Shown piece by piece: positions 1 through 12,900 of a stretch of 64,000 bases of DNA. Within the stretch, counting starts at the first letter, position 1, and the number at the start of each line of letters is the position of its first letter. A program made the position numbers and the translations under genes. Where the stretch lies: contig CM038229.1 in NCBI GenBank assembly GCA_021442155.1, forward strand, positions 75,085,979-75,149,978, given 5' to 3'. The notes beneath the pieces are model-generated. The model was not told where the DNA came from. It did no database searches and saw only the letters and a list, made by a program, of their open reading frames with translations. The stretch is from Cymbidium sinense. Its lineage: Eukaryota; Streptophyta; Magnoliopsida; Asparagales; Orchidaceae.

Positions 1-507
1 ATCACCCTTGACATGGTATTCAATTCCATCATTTCTGAACTCAATGCATTGATGAAGGGAGGATGGAATCATTATGTTCTAATGTATCCAAGGCCTACTG
101 AGCAAAACAATGAATGAAGTATTCAAATTAATTATGTAAAACTTGACTTCAGTTTTCCAATCATATATCTCCAAAGGTAACACTATGGAACCTAAAGCCC
201 TCTCGCCTTGTTCATTGAATCCTCTCAACATCATCAATCTCCTCAAAGTGTGAAGATGTTAATCCTTAAATAGACAAGGATCTTTAGACTCATAATGTTC
301 ATCAATGCATCTAGATTGACGAGAACTCTGGCGAGTCTGAATCTGCCCATGTCCACTGTAATGTAGAGAGGATGGTTCTGCTCCATGTCCCTCCAAATGA
401 AGGTCTTCATCTGTGAAAGTGATCCCCTAGGCTTCTTTTGTATAATGCCTCCTCCAATAAGATCCTTGAGCTAAGCATATCTCAGGATCAAGGAGAGCCT
501 TGATTAA
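1..507 (-). pseudogene. retropepsin (protease) part of Tat/Ogre-like pol, partial
   Basis: This is the aspartic protease region of the polyprotein, which would cut Gag-Pol during particle maturation. On the minus strand, translation gives a stretch resembling ALGSIVLPLEI, followed by ALLSRPWIH and then IPSSLHQCIEF. The LLGRPWIH...PSTLHQ pattern is characteristic of the C-terminal half of Tat-lineage proteases. Here the expected glycine of LLGRPWIH is a serine and the residue after WIH is replaced by a stop. The N-terminal catalytic Asp-Ser/Thr-Gly motif is not clear. The domain continues off the window. Confidence 0.65.
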
Positions 508-1211
508 TTATTCCCTTATCTCTTTGGATAAGACAAGGGCATCGTATATGCTTAGCTTCAATGACAACTTTCTTAGGTGAGAGAGGACATGATAGTCCAC
601 CTTGGGTTGATCCTCCATAAGCATGTCCAAGGGTGGAGCATCATGTGGAGGGGCTTCTCGATCTTCCAAACCAATGACTTGCTTCCCTCTATCTTGAGGT
701 GCTGTTCTAGGAGGTAGAACCTTGCCACTACAGAGGTTGACTTCAGTGATCTCTTGTGGCAGGTAAATGGAAGGTTCTACTTGCACATCAGGCTCACCTA
801 CAGCTTCTTCTATGGGACCCTCAGAATCTGATGATTCTATGTCTATCTCAAGAGGAGATCCCGTAGTATTCAAAGTAGGAAAATCCAACTCTGAATTGTT
901 ATAATTATTTTGTCTTGAAGAGTTATTATTAGGAATAGAAGTAGACAACCCATCAAAAGTGACACAAATATAATTCAAGCTAGCTTTATTTTCTTTAATT
1001 TCTTCAATTTGATAGGAGGAACAAAGTAGAAATCATGTAAAGTAAGTGGGGTAAGGGATTTAATGCTCTTATCCATCGATACAAGAGTTCTACTAGTAGA
1101 AGAAGAGCTAGCTAAAGTAGAAGAGGTGCTCACTGATGTAGTGATTGCAAAGGTAAATTGGAGGTTGACCTCGATTGGTGGTTGCGCTACATGGCTATCC
1201 CGGGTTGGCAC
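508..1211 (-). pseudogene. acidic linker between gag zinc-finger region and protease
   Basis: Two overlapping open stretches (978-508 and 1,211-975) encode a low-complexity, Ser/Asn/Thr-rich and acidic segment containing LDFPTLN, IDIESSDSEG, VNLCSGKVLPPR, APPLDMLMEDQPKVDYHVL and LSIYDALVLSKE. The plus-strand element has a clear counterpart at 41,039-41,621 with IDLESSD, VNLCSGKVLPLR and PPMDMLVEDQPRVDYNIL. Conservation between two diverged elements shows this was coding. I know no named domain for it. It sits directly before the protease, so it may be a spacer or the protease N-terminal extension. Confidence 0.6.
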
Positions 1212-1582
1212 ACGCTGTCGCTGCTACTAAACTCACACCTTCTAGAGTTGGCACTGGCAACTTGCAAACCTTCCTTGATGTTGGAGGTTTGAGCTAGCTC
1301 AGACACCTGCAAAGAAAGTTTCTTGATTTTTTGAATAATCTTTTTAGAGGTTTTGGATAAGGAGATATCCCAACCTTCTTTAGTTTTGGAAGGATCGCAA
1401 GTATCCCCAAGGATTACCTTAATGGAACTAGAAGGCTCTTCCATAAGGTATTCCTTTGGGATAATAATAGCACCGGTCTTGAAGCTATGTTCAAGCCAGT
1501 CCTTGAATGTGAAGCAATCTTCCAAAACATGACCTAGCATACGGTGGTAGGGGAAAAAGTTAGGATCATGGCTTTTGCCCAC
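1187..1582 (-). pseudogene. Gag-Pol zinc-finger-like segment (HRMLGH..EDC)
   Basis: The translation has FPYHRMLGHVLEDCFTFKDW followed by a Lys/Ser-rich stretch ending in a conserved EGLQVA. The pattern His-x-x-x-Gly-His...Asp-Cys-Phe-x-x-Lys-Asp-Trp is typical of the region between gag and protease in Tat-lineage polyproteins, where it forms a Zn-binding or nucleic-acid-binding motif. The plus-strand element has a decayed equivalent near 40,640-40,990 with SYHHMLV and FTFKDWLENSYK. A frameshift separates this stretch from the gag core upstream (higher coordinates). Confidence 0.65.
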
Positions 1583-1739
1583 TTCCTCAGCCTAGGTTGG
1601 TAGCTAAAATAGCTTCTTTAAGAGGTTCTTAAAGATCTTCCGATTACCTCCCTCTTAAATGAATATGGTTTGTTTAATTTATCCATAAGAGTATGGACCA
1701 TACCACCGGTGGTATGTCTCACTGCCTGATGATGAGGCT

Positions 1740-2945
1740 AGAGGAAGTGTGGGTGGAGGCTACCATGGCGCCAGGTGGTCTCGGGTGGTGGAAGTGAAGG
1801 TCACCGAGGTCATGATCTCTGACCGATCTCTAGCTAGTTGCTTCCCCTTGTCGTAACCATCCCTATTTCTTCTCATATATCTTAGGCTTTGGCTTGGACA
1901 ACTAGTCTTGAAAAGGCATGCTTGACCTCTCCAAACTAGCTTGTTGATTAACTTCTTAAAAGTTTTCATGGTGAAGAAACCGCCATAGATATTCTTTAAA
2001 AGAATCTTAATGGCATGTTGTTCAAACACCTGTGGCTCACATTTCATACTCAGGTTATGCCATTTGAGGATGTAGTCAACAAGGGACTCACTTGGGTATT
2101 GTTGTGCTACAACGAGATCTCCCACAGTGACCCTTTGTTGAGCTCCATCAAACCTCTTGATAAAGAGTTGCTCTGAATATCTTCCAAAAGTTCAAAGGCT
2201 ATGCCCGCTAAGCTATTAATGAAGAGACAAAAAAGTAAAGCATCATTGCCACCACATTGCAACAACTAGCCCTGAAATGTGCAATATACTGCCTCGGGTT
2301 CCCACTGCCATCAAAACTCTTGAAAGAAGGTGGCACGAAACCCTTAGGATATTGAATTGTATCAAATTCCTTTAGGTAGGGTCTACCATTTGGATCTAAT
2401 GTTCCTCCTTGGGCTTGAGCCAATGCTTCTTTCACCCTCAACCATCTTGATATCTTTTCTTGTATGATGGTACTTTCCACTACCTTCCTATACAAACTAG
2501 TGTTGTCTTGCTCTACTAGAGGTAAAGTTTTGGCCGGATCCAAGACATGCACTAACTCAGGCTAACTAATCTCAGCTATGATAGGATGAACTGCCTGGGC
2601 TTGATTCTAAAGTGCTAAGACAACTGCTAGTAGGTCTTCAAGCCTCTTCTCCATCCTATCTATCTTTTCTTCCTTACTTTTGTCAAGGTGTGTTGAGTAG
2701 GCGTGTCTTCCCCGCCTCAACACCTTCCAAAGTCTACTCTCGAGGGACCCCAGTATACCATGCAAACCCCCATTGAGTCTCCCAACAAATCATCTTCATT
2801 GGGATCGAAGCTAATCTTCTCTTCGTCAGACCAATCATACCCTAATATCTCCTTCTTCTCCATGAGATAATTGGCTACAATATCATCTAGAGAATGATCA
2901 ATCTGAAAAGGCACAAATGACTTTGGCTAACCGGTGTGATCACTA
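1740..2945 (-). pseudogene. gag capsid region, broken
   Basis: Two minus-strand open pieces belong together. One (2,552-2,208) contains TIQYPKGFVPPSFKSFDGSG followed by NPRQYIAHFRA. The other (2,125-1,760) contains VAQQYPSESLVDYILKWHNL and a basic tail. The first matches the start of the retrotransposon Gag domain of plant Ty3/gypsy elements (P.F..FDG..NP..HI..F); the second matches its end (Q...ESL.DY..RW). About 80 bases with frame changes separate them (VSSLIA...GIAFELL). Upstream, near 2,660-2,700, a Lys/Glu-rich helical stretch (DKSKEEKIDRMEKRLEDLL) is probably the gag N-terminal coiled coil. The capsid is not translatable as one protein in this copy. Confidence 0.75.
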
Positions 2946-3039
2946 TCATGTATTGAGAGGCACGGACCTCCCCTGTTGTTGGAGAGTTTACCTATGAGGG
3001 CTATACTCATTGGAAGAGATATGCATTTGACTATCACTG

Positions 3040-4279
3040 AATCAGCATGGGGTGACACTCCTAGGAGGATCTATCATCATGGGTGCGGCTGAGTTGTCAC
3101 CCTCTCCCTCAATAACTGTAATCACATGCTTTACTGGTGGCGGTGGTGACGGGATGACTATGATGCTTCGAGGTCGCCATTCCTTCCGCACCACGACTGG
3201 GGCAGATGGTCAAGCAGGAGAGCTTGGACTTACCACAGTAGGTGATGTGGATGGAATAGGATCTCTTGGCCATAGCCGTATCACTAACGGGGTCCTCTTC
3301 TCCCCTGATGAGGCCTTCATGGCCTTTGATGGAATTGAAGATGCTGGAACATGTACATGGTGGAAGGGGTGGACAAGTGTGGTGGAGATACCACTGACTC
3401 TCTCATGATATGAGCTGCCTTCCTATGATGTGTGGTCCCCGTAAGTAAAATATATGATCGATCGTAGCCGATCAGGAAATCAAATGAGTAAAGAAGTTCC
3501 AAAACCTCCAGGGTGATGTGAACTGAAGTATGGGGCTCCCTGGCCTTTTCCTACCGAATATGCTTCCCCACACAGTGGGGGATTAGAGATCTCAAATCAA
3601 ATTGAGCTTCAAACTCATATCGTTCATAGCTCCGCTTCTCAGAACTAGAAAAGGTCGATATGACCTCCCACTGACCATTGGTGGATGAAATTAAACCTGG
3701 GTGGAGGTGAAGTAGAAATCCTCCTGGCATCCTCTATGTTAGACCCAGGGATAGAATGGAATGAGTTCACTATAACTAGCAGGAAAACCAAAGTGGGTAA
3801 CTCCTCAACAACAGACCGTGTAGCTGCCTCCATCTCCCTGACAATGCAAGTATAGTACCGCTTTATCATGCAGTTCTTGTTCCTCTTTTGGGTCTTGGTA
3901 GGGTGACTGGAATAAGAGCTAGACCCAACCTCAAATGCAGTGGAGACAATCCCTAGGATCAGGGGAGCCTTACCCTTTGAGGGTGTTAATGAGTGGGTGC
4001 TAGCCCTCACGATGGGGGAACAAGCACTTGAACGCCATATAATCGAACTGCAGTCGCATAGGAACCACCACTACCTTCCTCTTCAGTGAGGGAATATCAG
4101 AATCTAATGGCATGTCAATCTGAATGATCAGCTTCTGCTCGTCATCAGAGTGCCCTCCCCCCCTCAAAACCTTGCCCAAAGTGGATGAGATGGGCATAGT
4201 CAGAGCGGGGAAGGCTGGCCTGATCTAGGGCTAAGTCCATCCTGTGGGGAAAGGTGAACACATATTTGGGTGTTGCCAT
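3040..4279 (-). pseudogene. ORF upstream of gag (ORF1-like), frameshifted
   Basis: The best start is the ATG at 4,279-4,277, reading MATPKYVFTFPHRMDLAL and running to a stop near 4,147. The frame is lost at a seven-base C run (4,157-4,163), after which the same protein appears to continue in the next frame as QKLIIQIDMPLDSDIPSLKR. Further open pieces lie at 4,010-3,645, 3,502-3,317 and opposite 3,052-3,408. Ogre-like elements are known to carry an extra ORF of unknown function between leader and gag, and this matches in position. I see no catalytic motif, membrane segment or named domain. Confidence 0.5.
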
Positions 4280-4608
4280 TTCTATCAACTGAAAATTGAA
4301 CTAAGACTGAAACTGAAACTATTGCTCAATGAGAGTCGGCAATGTTGAAAATAAACTTGAATCAGATTTCTATTGATTTTGAATTCAAATTTAAAATTTG
4401 AACCCATACTCAACATCTTAAAAGTGTTAAGTCGGGTTCAAATGGATTTAGATGAGATTTGAGATTTGATTGGAAAGAGGAATATAGAATATAGAATCTA
4501 ATTTCAACAAATTTGGGTATGTTGAAAATGGCTTCAAATATTTTTGAAGGGATGCTTCCATAAGTTCATATTTGAATTTGATTTCTAGATTTGAGATTTT
4601 TGGAATCT

Positions 4609-6400
4609 ACTTTTTAGCATATGCTAAGTGAGGTGTTTGAAAATAATTTCTTCTTTTTCTTGTTTGCTTTGTATTGTTTAATCATTTGTGATTTTAGAGA
4701 AAGGAATCCTTATTTAGCAGATTTGGGTATGCTAAATGATGGATCCAAATGTATTTTGCTTTGAAATTTTTTGAAAATAGGATTCTTACCAAATTTAGGT
4801 ATTCTAAGAAAATCCAATGTGTTTCTTTTTTTTATTTGAATTTTTGTGAAATGGAGATTTCACGTAGCAAATTTGAGTATGCTAAATGAAAGCCCAAAAA
4901 TGTGTTTCAAATTTTTATGTTTTGAAGAAGGAGACTTCACTTTAGTAAATGGGGTATGCTAAAATGAAGTTTCAAATGTGTTTTGAAATTTTGTGTGATG
5001 GATATTTCACTTAGCAAATTTGAGTATGCTAAGTGAAATTCCAATGTGTTTTGGAATTTTGTGAAATGGAGATTTCACTTAGCAAATTTGAGTATGCTAT
5101 GTGAAATTCTAATGTTTTTGAAATTTTTGTATTTTGAAAGAAAGGGGACTTCACTTTAACAATTGGGGTATGCTAAAATGAAGTTTCAAATGTGTTTTGA
5201 AATTTTGTGAGATGGAGATTTCACTTAGAAAATTTGAGTACGCTAAGTAAAATTCCAATGTGTTTTGAAATTTTTGTATTTTGAAAGGAGACTTCACTTT
5301 AGCAAATGGGGTATGCTAAAATGAAGTTTCAAATGTGTTTTGAAATTTTATTTTGAAAAGGAAACTTCATTTAGAAAATTTGAATATGAAGTTCCAAATG
5401 TGCTTTGAAATTTTGATTTTGAAATTGACTTCTCTTAGCAAAGGTGGTATGCTAAAAAAGTTCCAAATGTTCTTGAAATTTTTGATTTTGAATTCTTCAC
5501 TTTTAGCAAATGTGGAGAAGTTCAAATGTGTTAAGATTTTGTATTTTGAATTTGGAGCCTTCACTTAGTAAATTTGAGCATATTAAAAGAAGTTCCAAAT
5601 ATATGTTTTAAACTTTTCATTTTGGGAATGGAAACTCCACTTAGCAAATTTGAATATGCTAAAATGAAGTTCCAAATGTGTTTTAAATTTTGTGAAGTGG
5701 AGATTTCACTTAGCAAATTTTAGTATGCTAAATGAAATTCTAACCATGTTTAAACATTTTGTGTTTTATTGATTTTGAAAAGAGGGATTTCCATTTAACA
5801 AATTTAGGTATGTAAAATGAAAATCAATTATGTTTCATTTTTCAAAGATGTATTCTCATGTGTGATTATTGCTTTCTGAAAGAGAAAAATCCAACTTAAT
5901 CATATATGGAATATGTTAAGTGGGATTTCAAAAATGATGTCATTTTTATTTGGAAATAAAATCTTTATTCAATAAATTTGAGTTATATTGAATGGAGATA
6001 TTCATATGTGTTTTTTGAAAATTGATTTTTTATTTTGATTGGAAATGAAAACTCCATTCAATAAGTGTGGGTATATTGAATGGAATGATTTCGTATGTGC
6101 TTTTTTTTTAAAAAAATATTTTTGATTTTGATTGAAAATGAAACCTCCATTCAATAAATGTGGGTATATTGAATGGAGAGGTTTCATATGTGCTTTTGAA
6201 AAATTTATTTTTGATTTTGATTGAAAATGAAACCTCCATTCAATAAATGTGGGTATATTGAATGGAGAGATTTCATATGTGCTTTTGGAAAGGTGAGAAT
6301 TCCAACTAAAGACATGTGGAATGTGTTGAGTGGAATTTCAAAATTGTGATTTTGGCTTGAAGATGTAATATCCATCCAACACATTTGGATGTATTTAATG
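4609..6400 (-). repeat. leader tandem array of hairpin-forming repeats
   Basis: About two dozen imperfect tandem units of 60-90 bp lie between the primer binding site and the upstream ORF. Each unit centres on an inverted repeat of roughly 9-13 bp with a 9-11 base loop. A clear copy has arms at 5,004-5,016 (ATTTCACTTAGCA) and 5,027-5,039, perfectly paired over 13 bp. Another at 6,234-6,245 (CTCCATTCAATA) pairs with 6,256-6,267. Units near 6,000-6,260 use the CATTCAATA stem; units near 4,860-5,720 use CACTTAGCA or CTTTAGCA. Short open frames in this stretch (for example 5,353-5,568 and 6,205-6,489) are by-products of the repeats, not genes. Confidence 0.85.
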
Positions 6401-6901
6401 GAAACACCTATCTTCAAGTTATTGTGCTTTTTGAAAGTTTGCGATTGTTGGAAATTTTTTTTTTGTAAAGACGATCCTACATATGACAATCATGAAGATT
6501 GTTAGACGAAGGTAATTTAACAAAAGTTTTGTGCAAAACATTTTATTATGTGCATTTTGAAAGAGTGCTTTTTGAAAAGCAAGGTTCTTATAAAGGATTT
6601 ATTTTCTCTTTATTTTTGGAATGAACCTTTCCTTACCATAAAAATGGTAAAGAGGAAGTTTTTAATCATTTTTTCTTCTTTATTAGATTTTTATTTTCAC
6701 CCATTGGAGAACCCAACGGGGGTTTTAAGACCAACACGGGGTGAGGTCCTAAAACTTAAAGATGTTGGCTAACTTAACTAAAGGATGAAATAAGCTAAGT
6801 GTCAATGGAAAAGAAAGATAGTCTTGGATCTATATGAAATATAAATCCACTATCGATACTTGGATACAATGATCATTTACCAAAGATGGAGAGAGGAATC
6901 G

Positions 6902-6919
6902 TCCCCAATGGAGTTGCCA
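6902..6919 (-). other. primer binding site (PBS)
   Basis: On the minus strand the sequence is TGGCAACTCCATTGGGGA. It starts with TGG, complementary to the CCA end of a tRNA, and lies ten bases inside the LTR end. Ogre-like elements have a very similar PBS described as pairing with a tRNA-Arg; the exact tRNA here is inferred. The motif continues into CGATTCCTCTCTCCATC, which is also found after the 5' LTR of the plus-strand element. Confidence 0.8.
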
Positions 6920-6929
6920 GAAAAATCTA

Positions 6930-9900
6930 TGGTGAAAATTATCTATTTCTGGCTTCATATATCATTCTTTTGAAAAGGGATAAATGAAAACAAAAATATA
7001 AATCTTTTGGTTGAGACACAACATAGATCCACAGTGTTCTTATTAGGGTGATCGGGTATGACATTAAGAAGAGGGGTACTATCTTGAAAGATAGAAGTCA
7101 CCACCCTACAATGGACCTAATCACTTAAAGAAGGACTCCTAGGGACAATGGGTCTGCATATGTACCAGAGACTCTTCCCCTACTTTACATGGAAAAGTAA
7201 AGCAGGGTTTATTTTAAGTTAAGTTCCTACAAGAGCAAACTCATAGTTAATTACATCCTAAGAAGGGGATTCCTTAGGAATACTCGATTAAGGTAAATGA
7301 TCATTGTCTCCAAAGATTTCAATAGGTAGGACTATCAATCGATTAATTTATTTTTATTAAATCAAGTGGGATCAATCAAGAGGAGGGAGTTCTTATCAAA
7401 GCCAAATGAAAATAAGTAGGGATACTTAGGATACTAGGAAGCCTACTAAGTACCCTAAACTATCCTATGATTGAGTTTTATATTTTTAAAATTGAGTTAG
7501 TTGTTTGAGTAGATAATTTATTAGAAATTTAGGGCTTATAATCCCATGACACAAGATCAAGGAAATGCCTAAGAGGTAATGATTTATGCTTATGGCCCAT
7601 AGAAGGGAGAAGTAATCTCAGAACCTAAATCTAGAGAGCTTTGGCGAAGGCCAAAAGCATGACCTAAATCTAAGGTAAAATGGGTATTTGGTTTTCCTCC
7701 AAGATAAACCAACTTTGGACTTTCAACCGCCTCGCCAACTAACTCCTCCTACGATTTAAAATACATGTAGGCAAGTTATATGCTTTATGCAAGATAGATA
7801 GGTTGTCATTAATTTAGAAAAAGACTAAGTCCTCAAACTCACTCTTTAAGAGACTAGATCATATACGGGCATGAGTAATGGCTTAAATCTAATGCAAATT
7901 ATATTACATTTTATTTTTATATTTGGACAATCATTTGACTGAGGCTTATAGGATTCATTATGCCTAATGCATGAGAAAAATGATTATAGGCTAAAATCAG
8001 TGAGAAGGGGAGGTGTGTTTCCACCATGGCTCTCAAAGGTCAAGCCAAGTTCACTGGTATGGGTGGAAGCCCTCCAAATCGAGAGTGAAGTAATATGCTT
8101 TTATGCATGATGTTATAAAGAAATACTCATCCAACTAAGGGGTTGCTAATTCTTTTATCTTGATTTACAACCTAAGCTTTAGGTGAGGTTATGAGTTATT
8201 TATTTTAATTTTGAATTGTTAGATTTGGTAGAAGATTTATTTTCCTAAGAGTCTAGTCCACATCCAAGCCATACATCAAAGCAAAGAAGAAACTAGGAAA
8301 AGCATGCCATTTCTTAATGCATAAACTAAACAAAACATCAAACATTTTATAAAGCTAATGCAAAAAGAATATGGTCGAGCACCACCGCACAAACCTGAAA
8401 ATAAATTGGGTAGCCGAGCTCTACTCTTATACAACCCAGATTATAAATGAATTAATTATAATTTAAGTTGAGAATTCATGTTATGGGGGGTCTTATTTTC
8501 TTCTTTCTTATTTATGCTTTCTCCTTTCTTCTTTTGGCTCTTCCTTTAGGATGGTTGGAAGGTGGTTGCTCCAAAGGCTTCACATGATACATAAGATGGG
8601 ATCTTATGAGCAATGCTCATCCTAATCCCCCATAATAATCATTCCAAAATCTTAATTGCAAAATTACATGAAAAGAAAAAGTAAATCTAACTAACACTTG
8701 CAAAATAAAAATTAGCTAAACAAACCATATAAATCTCAAGCATGTATACTGGACTTAGCACCCCAGACATGGGTACCCAAGTCCACCTAGCCTATTGGAT
8801 TATGCTTAGGTGTATAAGCACCTGCACAGCCCCTTAAGCACAATCCCTAAAAAGACAATGATTAGACTAAGATCGCCCTACCATTCATTTTACTCACATA
8901 CACCCTACCATCTAGACTAAAATATCACATCACAAAATAAAAGCAAACATCAAACCATGCACTACCCTAACCTAAAGTTAGAAGTGGTGACTTAGCCTAA
9001 TGTGTGTGCTTTAGAAATTTTGTGCGGTATGCTTAGCTATGGATTTAAAGTTTTAGATTTTCTAAGTGTGAAAAGTGTTCAACTTAGATGGGTGGTTTTA
9101 TTTAAGTCATTTAGTTAATTTAATTGATTTTATTTTGTATTTTGATTTGGTTTAATTGAACCTATAATTAATTACTAAGTTATAAAGAGAGGGAAGAGAG
9201 GAGAGAACTTCTCTTTCGTTCCCTACCTTAAGTAATTTCTAAGATAGATTCATATTTAATTTTGTTCAGGGAATGTTTATTATATATTTTTAATTAATCC
9301 TAAGTTTAGATCAACTCTAAATAAATCTATTCGGAAGGAAAGACATTTTAAGATGAAGCAAAGTGAATTAGTATCACAAAACACACATCACTTCATTTCT
9401 TTTCCTACATGTATAACATGCATATGGATGCATATTAAGCATATATATACATACAAATGGAAATGTTTAGCACACTTTATGATGAATGCTAAGAAATGTT
9501 GCCTAAGAAAATTGGAATGCTTTATGATGCATGAATTTCATTAAGTAGAAAAGAGAGGCTTCTTTTATCCATTATTCACATGCACATGTATATGTATGAA
9601 AGACATAAGTGAGTATGACATCATTATTAGCATCAAGGGTGTAAGGTACAAGATCTACTTAGGGCTTCTTAAAGCCTCACAATCCCAGGATTGTCCAGAC
9701 TAATATACCACTTTCCTTAAATGCAAACACATGTACAAAAGAATGAATGAAAAAAGAAAGGTGCAAAAGTTTGTATTTATTTGTTTGTTTTATTTATGCA
9801 ATTTATATGTAAAAGTGTGGATGTCCTTCTTAAGTAATATCATAGGAATGAATAGGAATGGGAATCAAATTAACTATACACTTTGCTAAATCCTATTCAA

Positions 9901-12900
9901 AACTATGCTAAAAGAAAAGAGAAGGAGAGCCACACCATGCACATCTTCATATTTATATCCACGTGCAAGCTTATATATAATTATAAGTAGTGAACTTTTA
10001 GTTATAGGTGTTTGATTTATAGATTTGAAAGTAGTTTTGGATTTAGTAGTGATGATAGCCATTCATATTTTTTACTTTAACCAAAACATGCAATTTAACA
10101 GAAGAGAAATATTTCATTTTCAATTTTGATTTTTTTGAAAAAGCATGAATGCATGAAACTCATATGACATACACATTTAGCATATTAGGAAAGAACTAAA
10201 GTGATGAAAGCATGTTAACATATTCACCCTAATTACTTCTTAAATACAATCCTAAATACAATCCTATGAAATAAGAAAGCTTAAAGCAAATCAAGTTACT
10301 TTTAAGAAAGGCTTGATTTCATTTTGAGTTTAATTTAATTTAAGAAATGTGAGGTGAGTTTGCTGTTCCTAACCCATTCTCACATATGAGCATTATTTTA
10401 GTTTAATTTTTAGGTGATTAGATAAATTTTATGCTTTGGTTAGGTTAAGGTATGAGTTAAGTGAGTTAATTACCCCTTACCTACACCACCTTAGCATAGT
10501 TAATCAAATAATTATGACCAATGATATGACATAAAATCAAACAAGGAATTTAAATCAGCAATGCACCTAAGAAAGAAAGGTACCTAATGCAATTGGCTCA
10601 TGATTAAGAATTAATTAAGTTAAGGGGTTTATTTTAAGTAATTTCATAACACCTCTCACACATGTGAGTTGGATTTTGATTTCCTTAATTTTACTTAGGC
10701 TCTTGAACACCTAAGCATCTACCCAAGATGGATTAATTGAGTTAAATTAATTAAGGGGGTAATTAGTGAATTAACCCTTAATTAAGGTTGGATTATGGAG
10801 GAAAAGGGGTTTAAGGAATATCTAAGGGTTAGTATCCCAAAATTATTCTCTAAATCTCATATTCACCGATGCTCGATTCCCTTGGAGAAGCTTCGTCTAG
10901 TGGAGACAAAGCTTTATTGAAGTTTGGAAGAGTTGAAATTGGGTAGATCATTCTAAAGGCTGACTCCACCATGACTTATCAGTCTTAATCAAGAGTACTC
11001 CTCCCTTGCCTTAGGAACTTGGGGAAAGGTTTAGGAAATTTCAATTTGATCCTCTGATGAAGCTTGTAAGAGGAATTAGCTTAGTATGGAGTATTGGCTT
11101 AGTTGGATTTTTACTTGATCTCCCTTATTTTCAGTCTAAGAAATTCGAGAAGATTGAAATTCTAACTCACTCTAGGAAGCTTGGGAACACTAGCAATGGC
11201 TTGCTCTGACTTCCTATGCTTCAATCGATTAGGGTAGAATAAAATTCAAGTGAAATTAGGGGGAGTATATCTCCCGCTAGAGCAATCGGATGGCCAAGCA
11301 AGGAGATGTTGTTTTGATCCAATTGAGCTCCTTTAGTGTGGTTGTTAGGCCATTTTATGTGTCATTCATTCAGTTTGGCCAGAGGGAGGCAGTGGAAAAG
11401 TGCCATGTGCTTGAAATGGGTGGAGCAATGATTCCCATGTGGCCATGTTCAAGCAAGTGGTTAGTTTTGACCTTAGGCTAGGTTGGGCTGACCCAAACCC
11501 ATTGGGTTAGGTGCACCACACTCACTAGTGTTCACTTGGTCCACCAAGAGGGTGCCAAGTGGTCATGGGGAGGATTTGGCCAAATTCCAAGTGAATTTGG
11601 TCAAAATTTACCCTATGGCCTAGGGTTAAAATAGTCATTTGACCTTAATTTTAGTTTCGATACATTTTGAATGATTGAAAAATAGGTTAGGCCAAGTTTC
11701 ATTGAATTTGGAGTTAGTTTGATGTGACTTGGATCATGTTGACCCATTTAGGTCAAAATGGGTCAACTTGGGTCAAGTTGACCAATTGGTCAAATTAGGT
11801 CAAACCAAGGGTTGGGTCAAGTTCATATGACCATTTGTAATGTTTTGGTGGCTTTAGTTTGATTCAATTTGGTTTATATTTGGTTTTAGTTTTATTGAGT
11901 TCATTTAGGTCAAATGGGTCAAGTTGACCAATTTGACCCATTTGATGTATTTGGGTTAGGTCATGGGTTGGCTTAGGTTTCATTTAGTCATATGAAATGG
12001 ATTGGTATCTTTGTTTCCAATCAATTTGGTTTATATTTGAGTTTGACTCAATTTGACCTTTTAGGTCAAGTTGGGTTCATGGTTAATTGGCCTAGGTTGG
12101 GTCTTGTTGGCCAATTGGGGCTTTGGTCAATTCAACATGTGATTTGGAATGAACTTGATCCATTGGTTTCAATCAATTTGACTTAGATCAAATTTTGACA
12201 CATTTTGACTTTTTAGGTGAAGTTGGGTCAACTTGGGTCCAGTGGCCAATTGGGTTAAGTTAGGCTCAAATGTTGACTTGGTCAAGTTCAAACATTGGTC
12301 ATGAATGAACTTAGATCAATGGTTTCAATCAATTTGGCCTATGGTAGATTTTGGTTATGTTGAGTTTTATTTTGGCTAAGTGTTGACTTGGTCAACCCTT
12401 AGATTTGACTTAATTTAACCCAATTTGAGTGATTTATCATCTCATGATGAGAGGCTTAGGTGGGCTTAGTTCAATCTAATTTGGTTAGGATCAGAATTTG
12501 GCTCATAAGGGGTACTTTAGGTTACTTTGGGTCAAATGGGCCTAAGTGGGTCAAATTTCTTGGTCAAAGCTTCATTTGAGTTTGATTGAACTCACATATG
12601 GGTTTATGATTAAAATATAAATCTATTTGCAAGTGGTTTGAAGTCAAATGAGTTTTAATTCATTTGACAATTTCAAGTTTAAAAGGGTGAACATGAGTTT
12701 AACTTGGGTTTGATTTTTGAATTTAGTTTTGGTTTGATGATTGAAGTTTATTTTATATTTGGATTCATGATTGAAGGATTGACTAAATCATTAAGAAAAA
12801 TCAAGAGTTTGGCTTGATTTGAAGTTGATTTGGCTAAGCTCAACAATTTGACTTGAAAGGCTTAGGTTGAATTTTGATGGAATTTGGGTTTGAGATTCGA

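Noticed and set aside
3052..3408. 118-codon plus-strand frame within the upstream ORF region
   Set aside because: The minus strand carries the element's coding sense here; the plus-strand frame has no homology I recognise and is antisense to it.
4609..6400. Regular repeats with spacing that superficially recalls a CRISPR array
   Set aside because: Units are diverged along their whole length, there are no unique spacers between constant repeats, and the place is a retrotransposon leader in a plant genome.
5353..6489. Several open frames of 60-95 codons inside the leader repeats
   Set aside because: They follow the repeat period, occur on both strands and share only repeat-derived strings.
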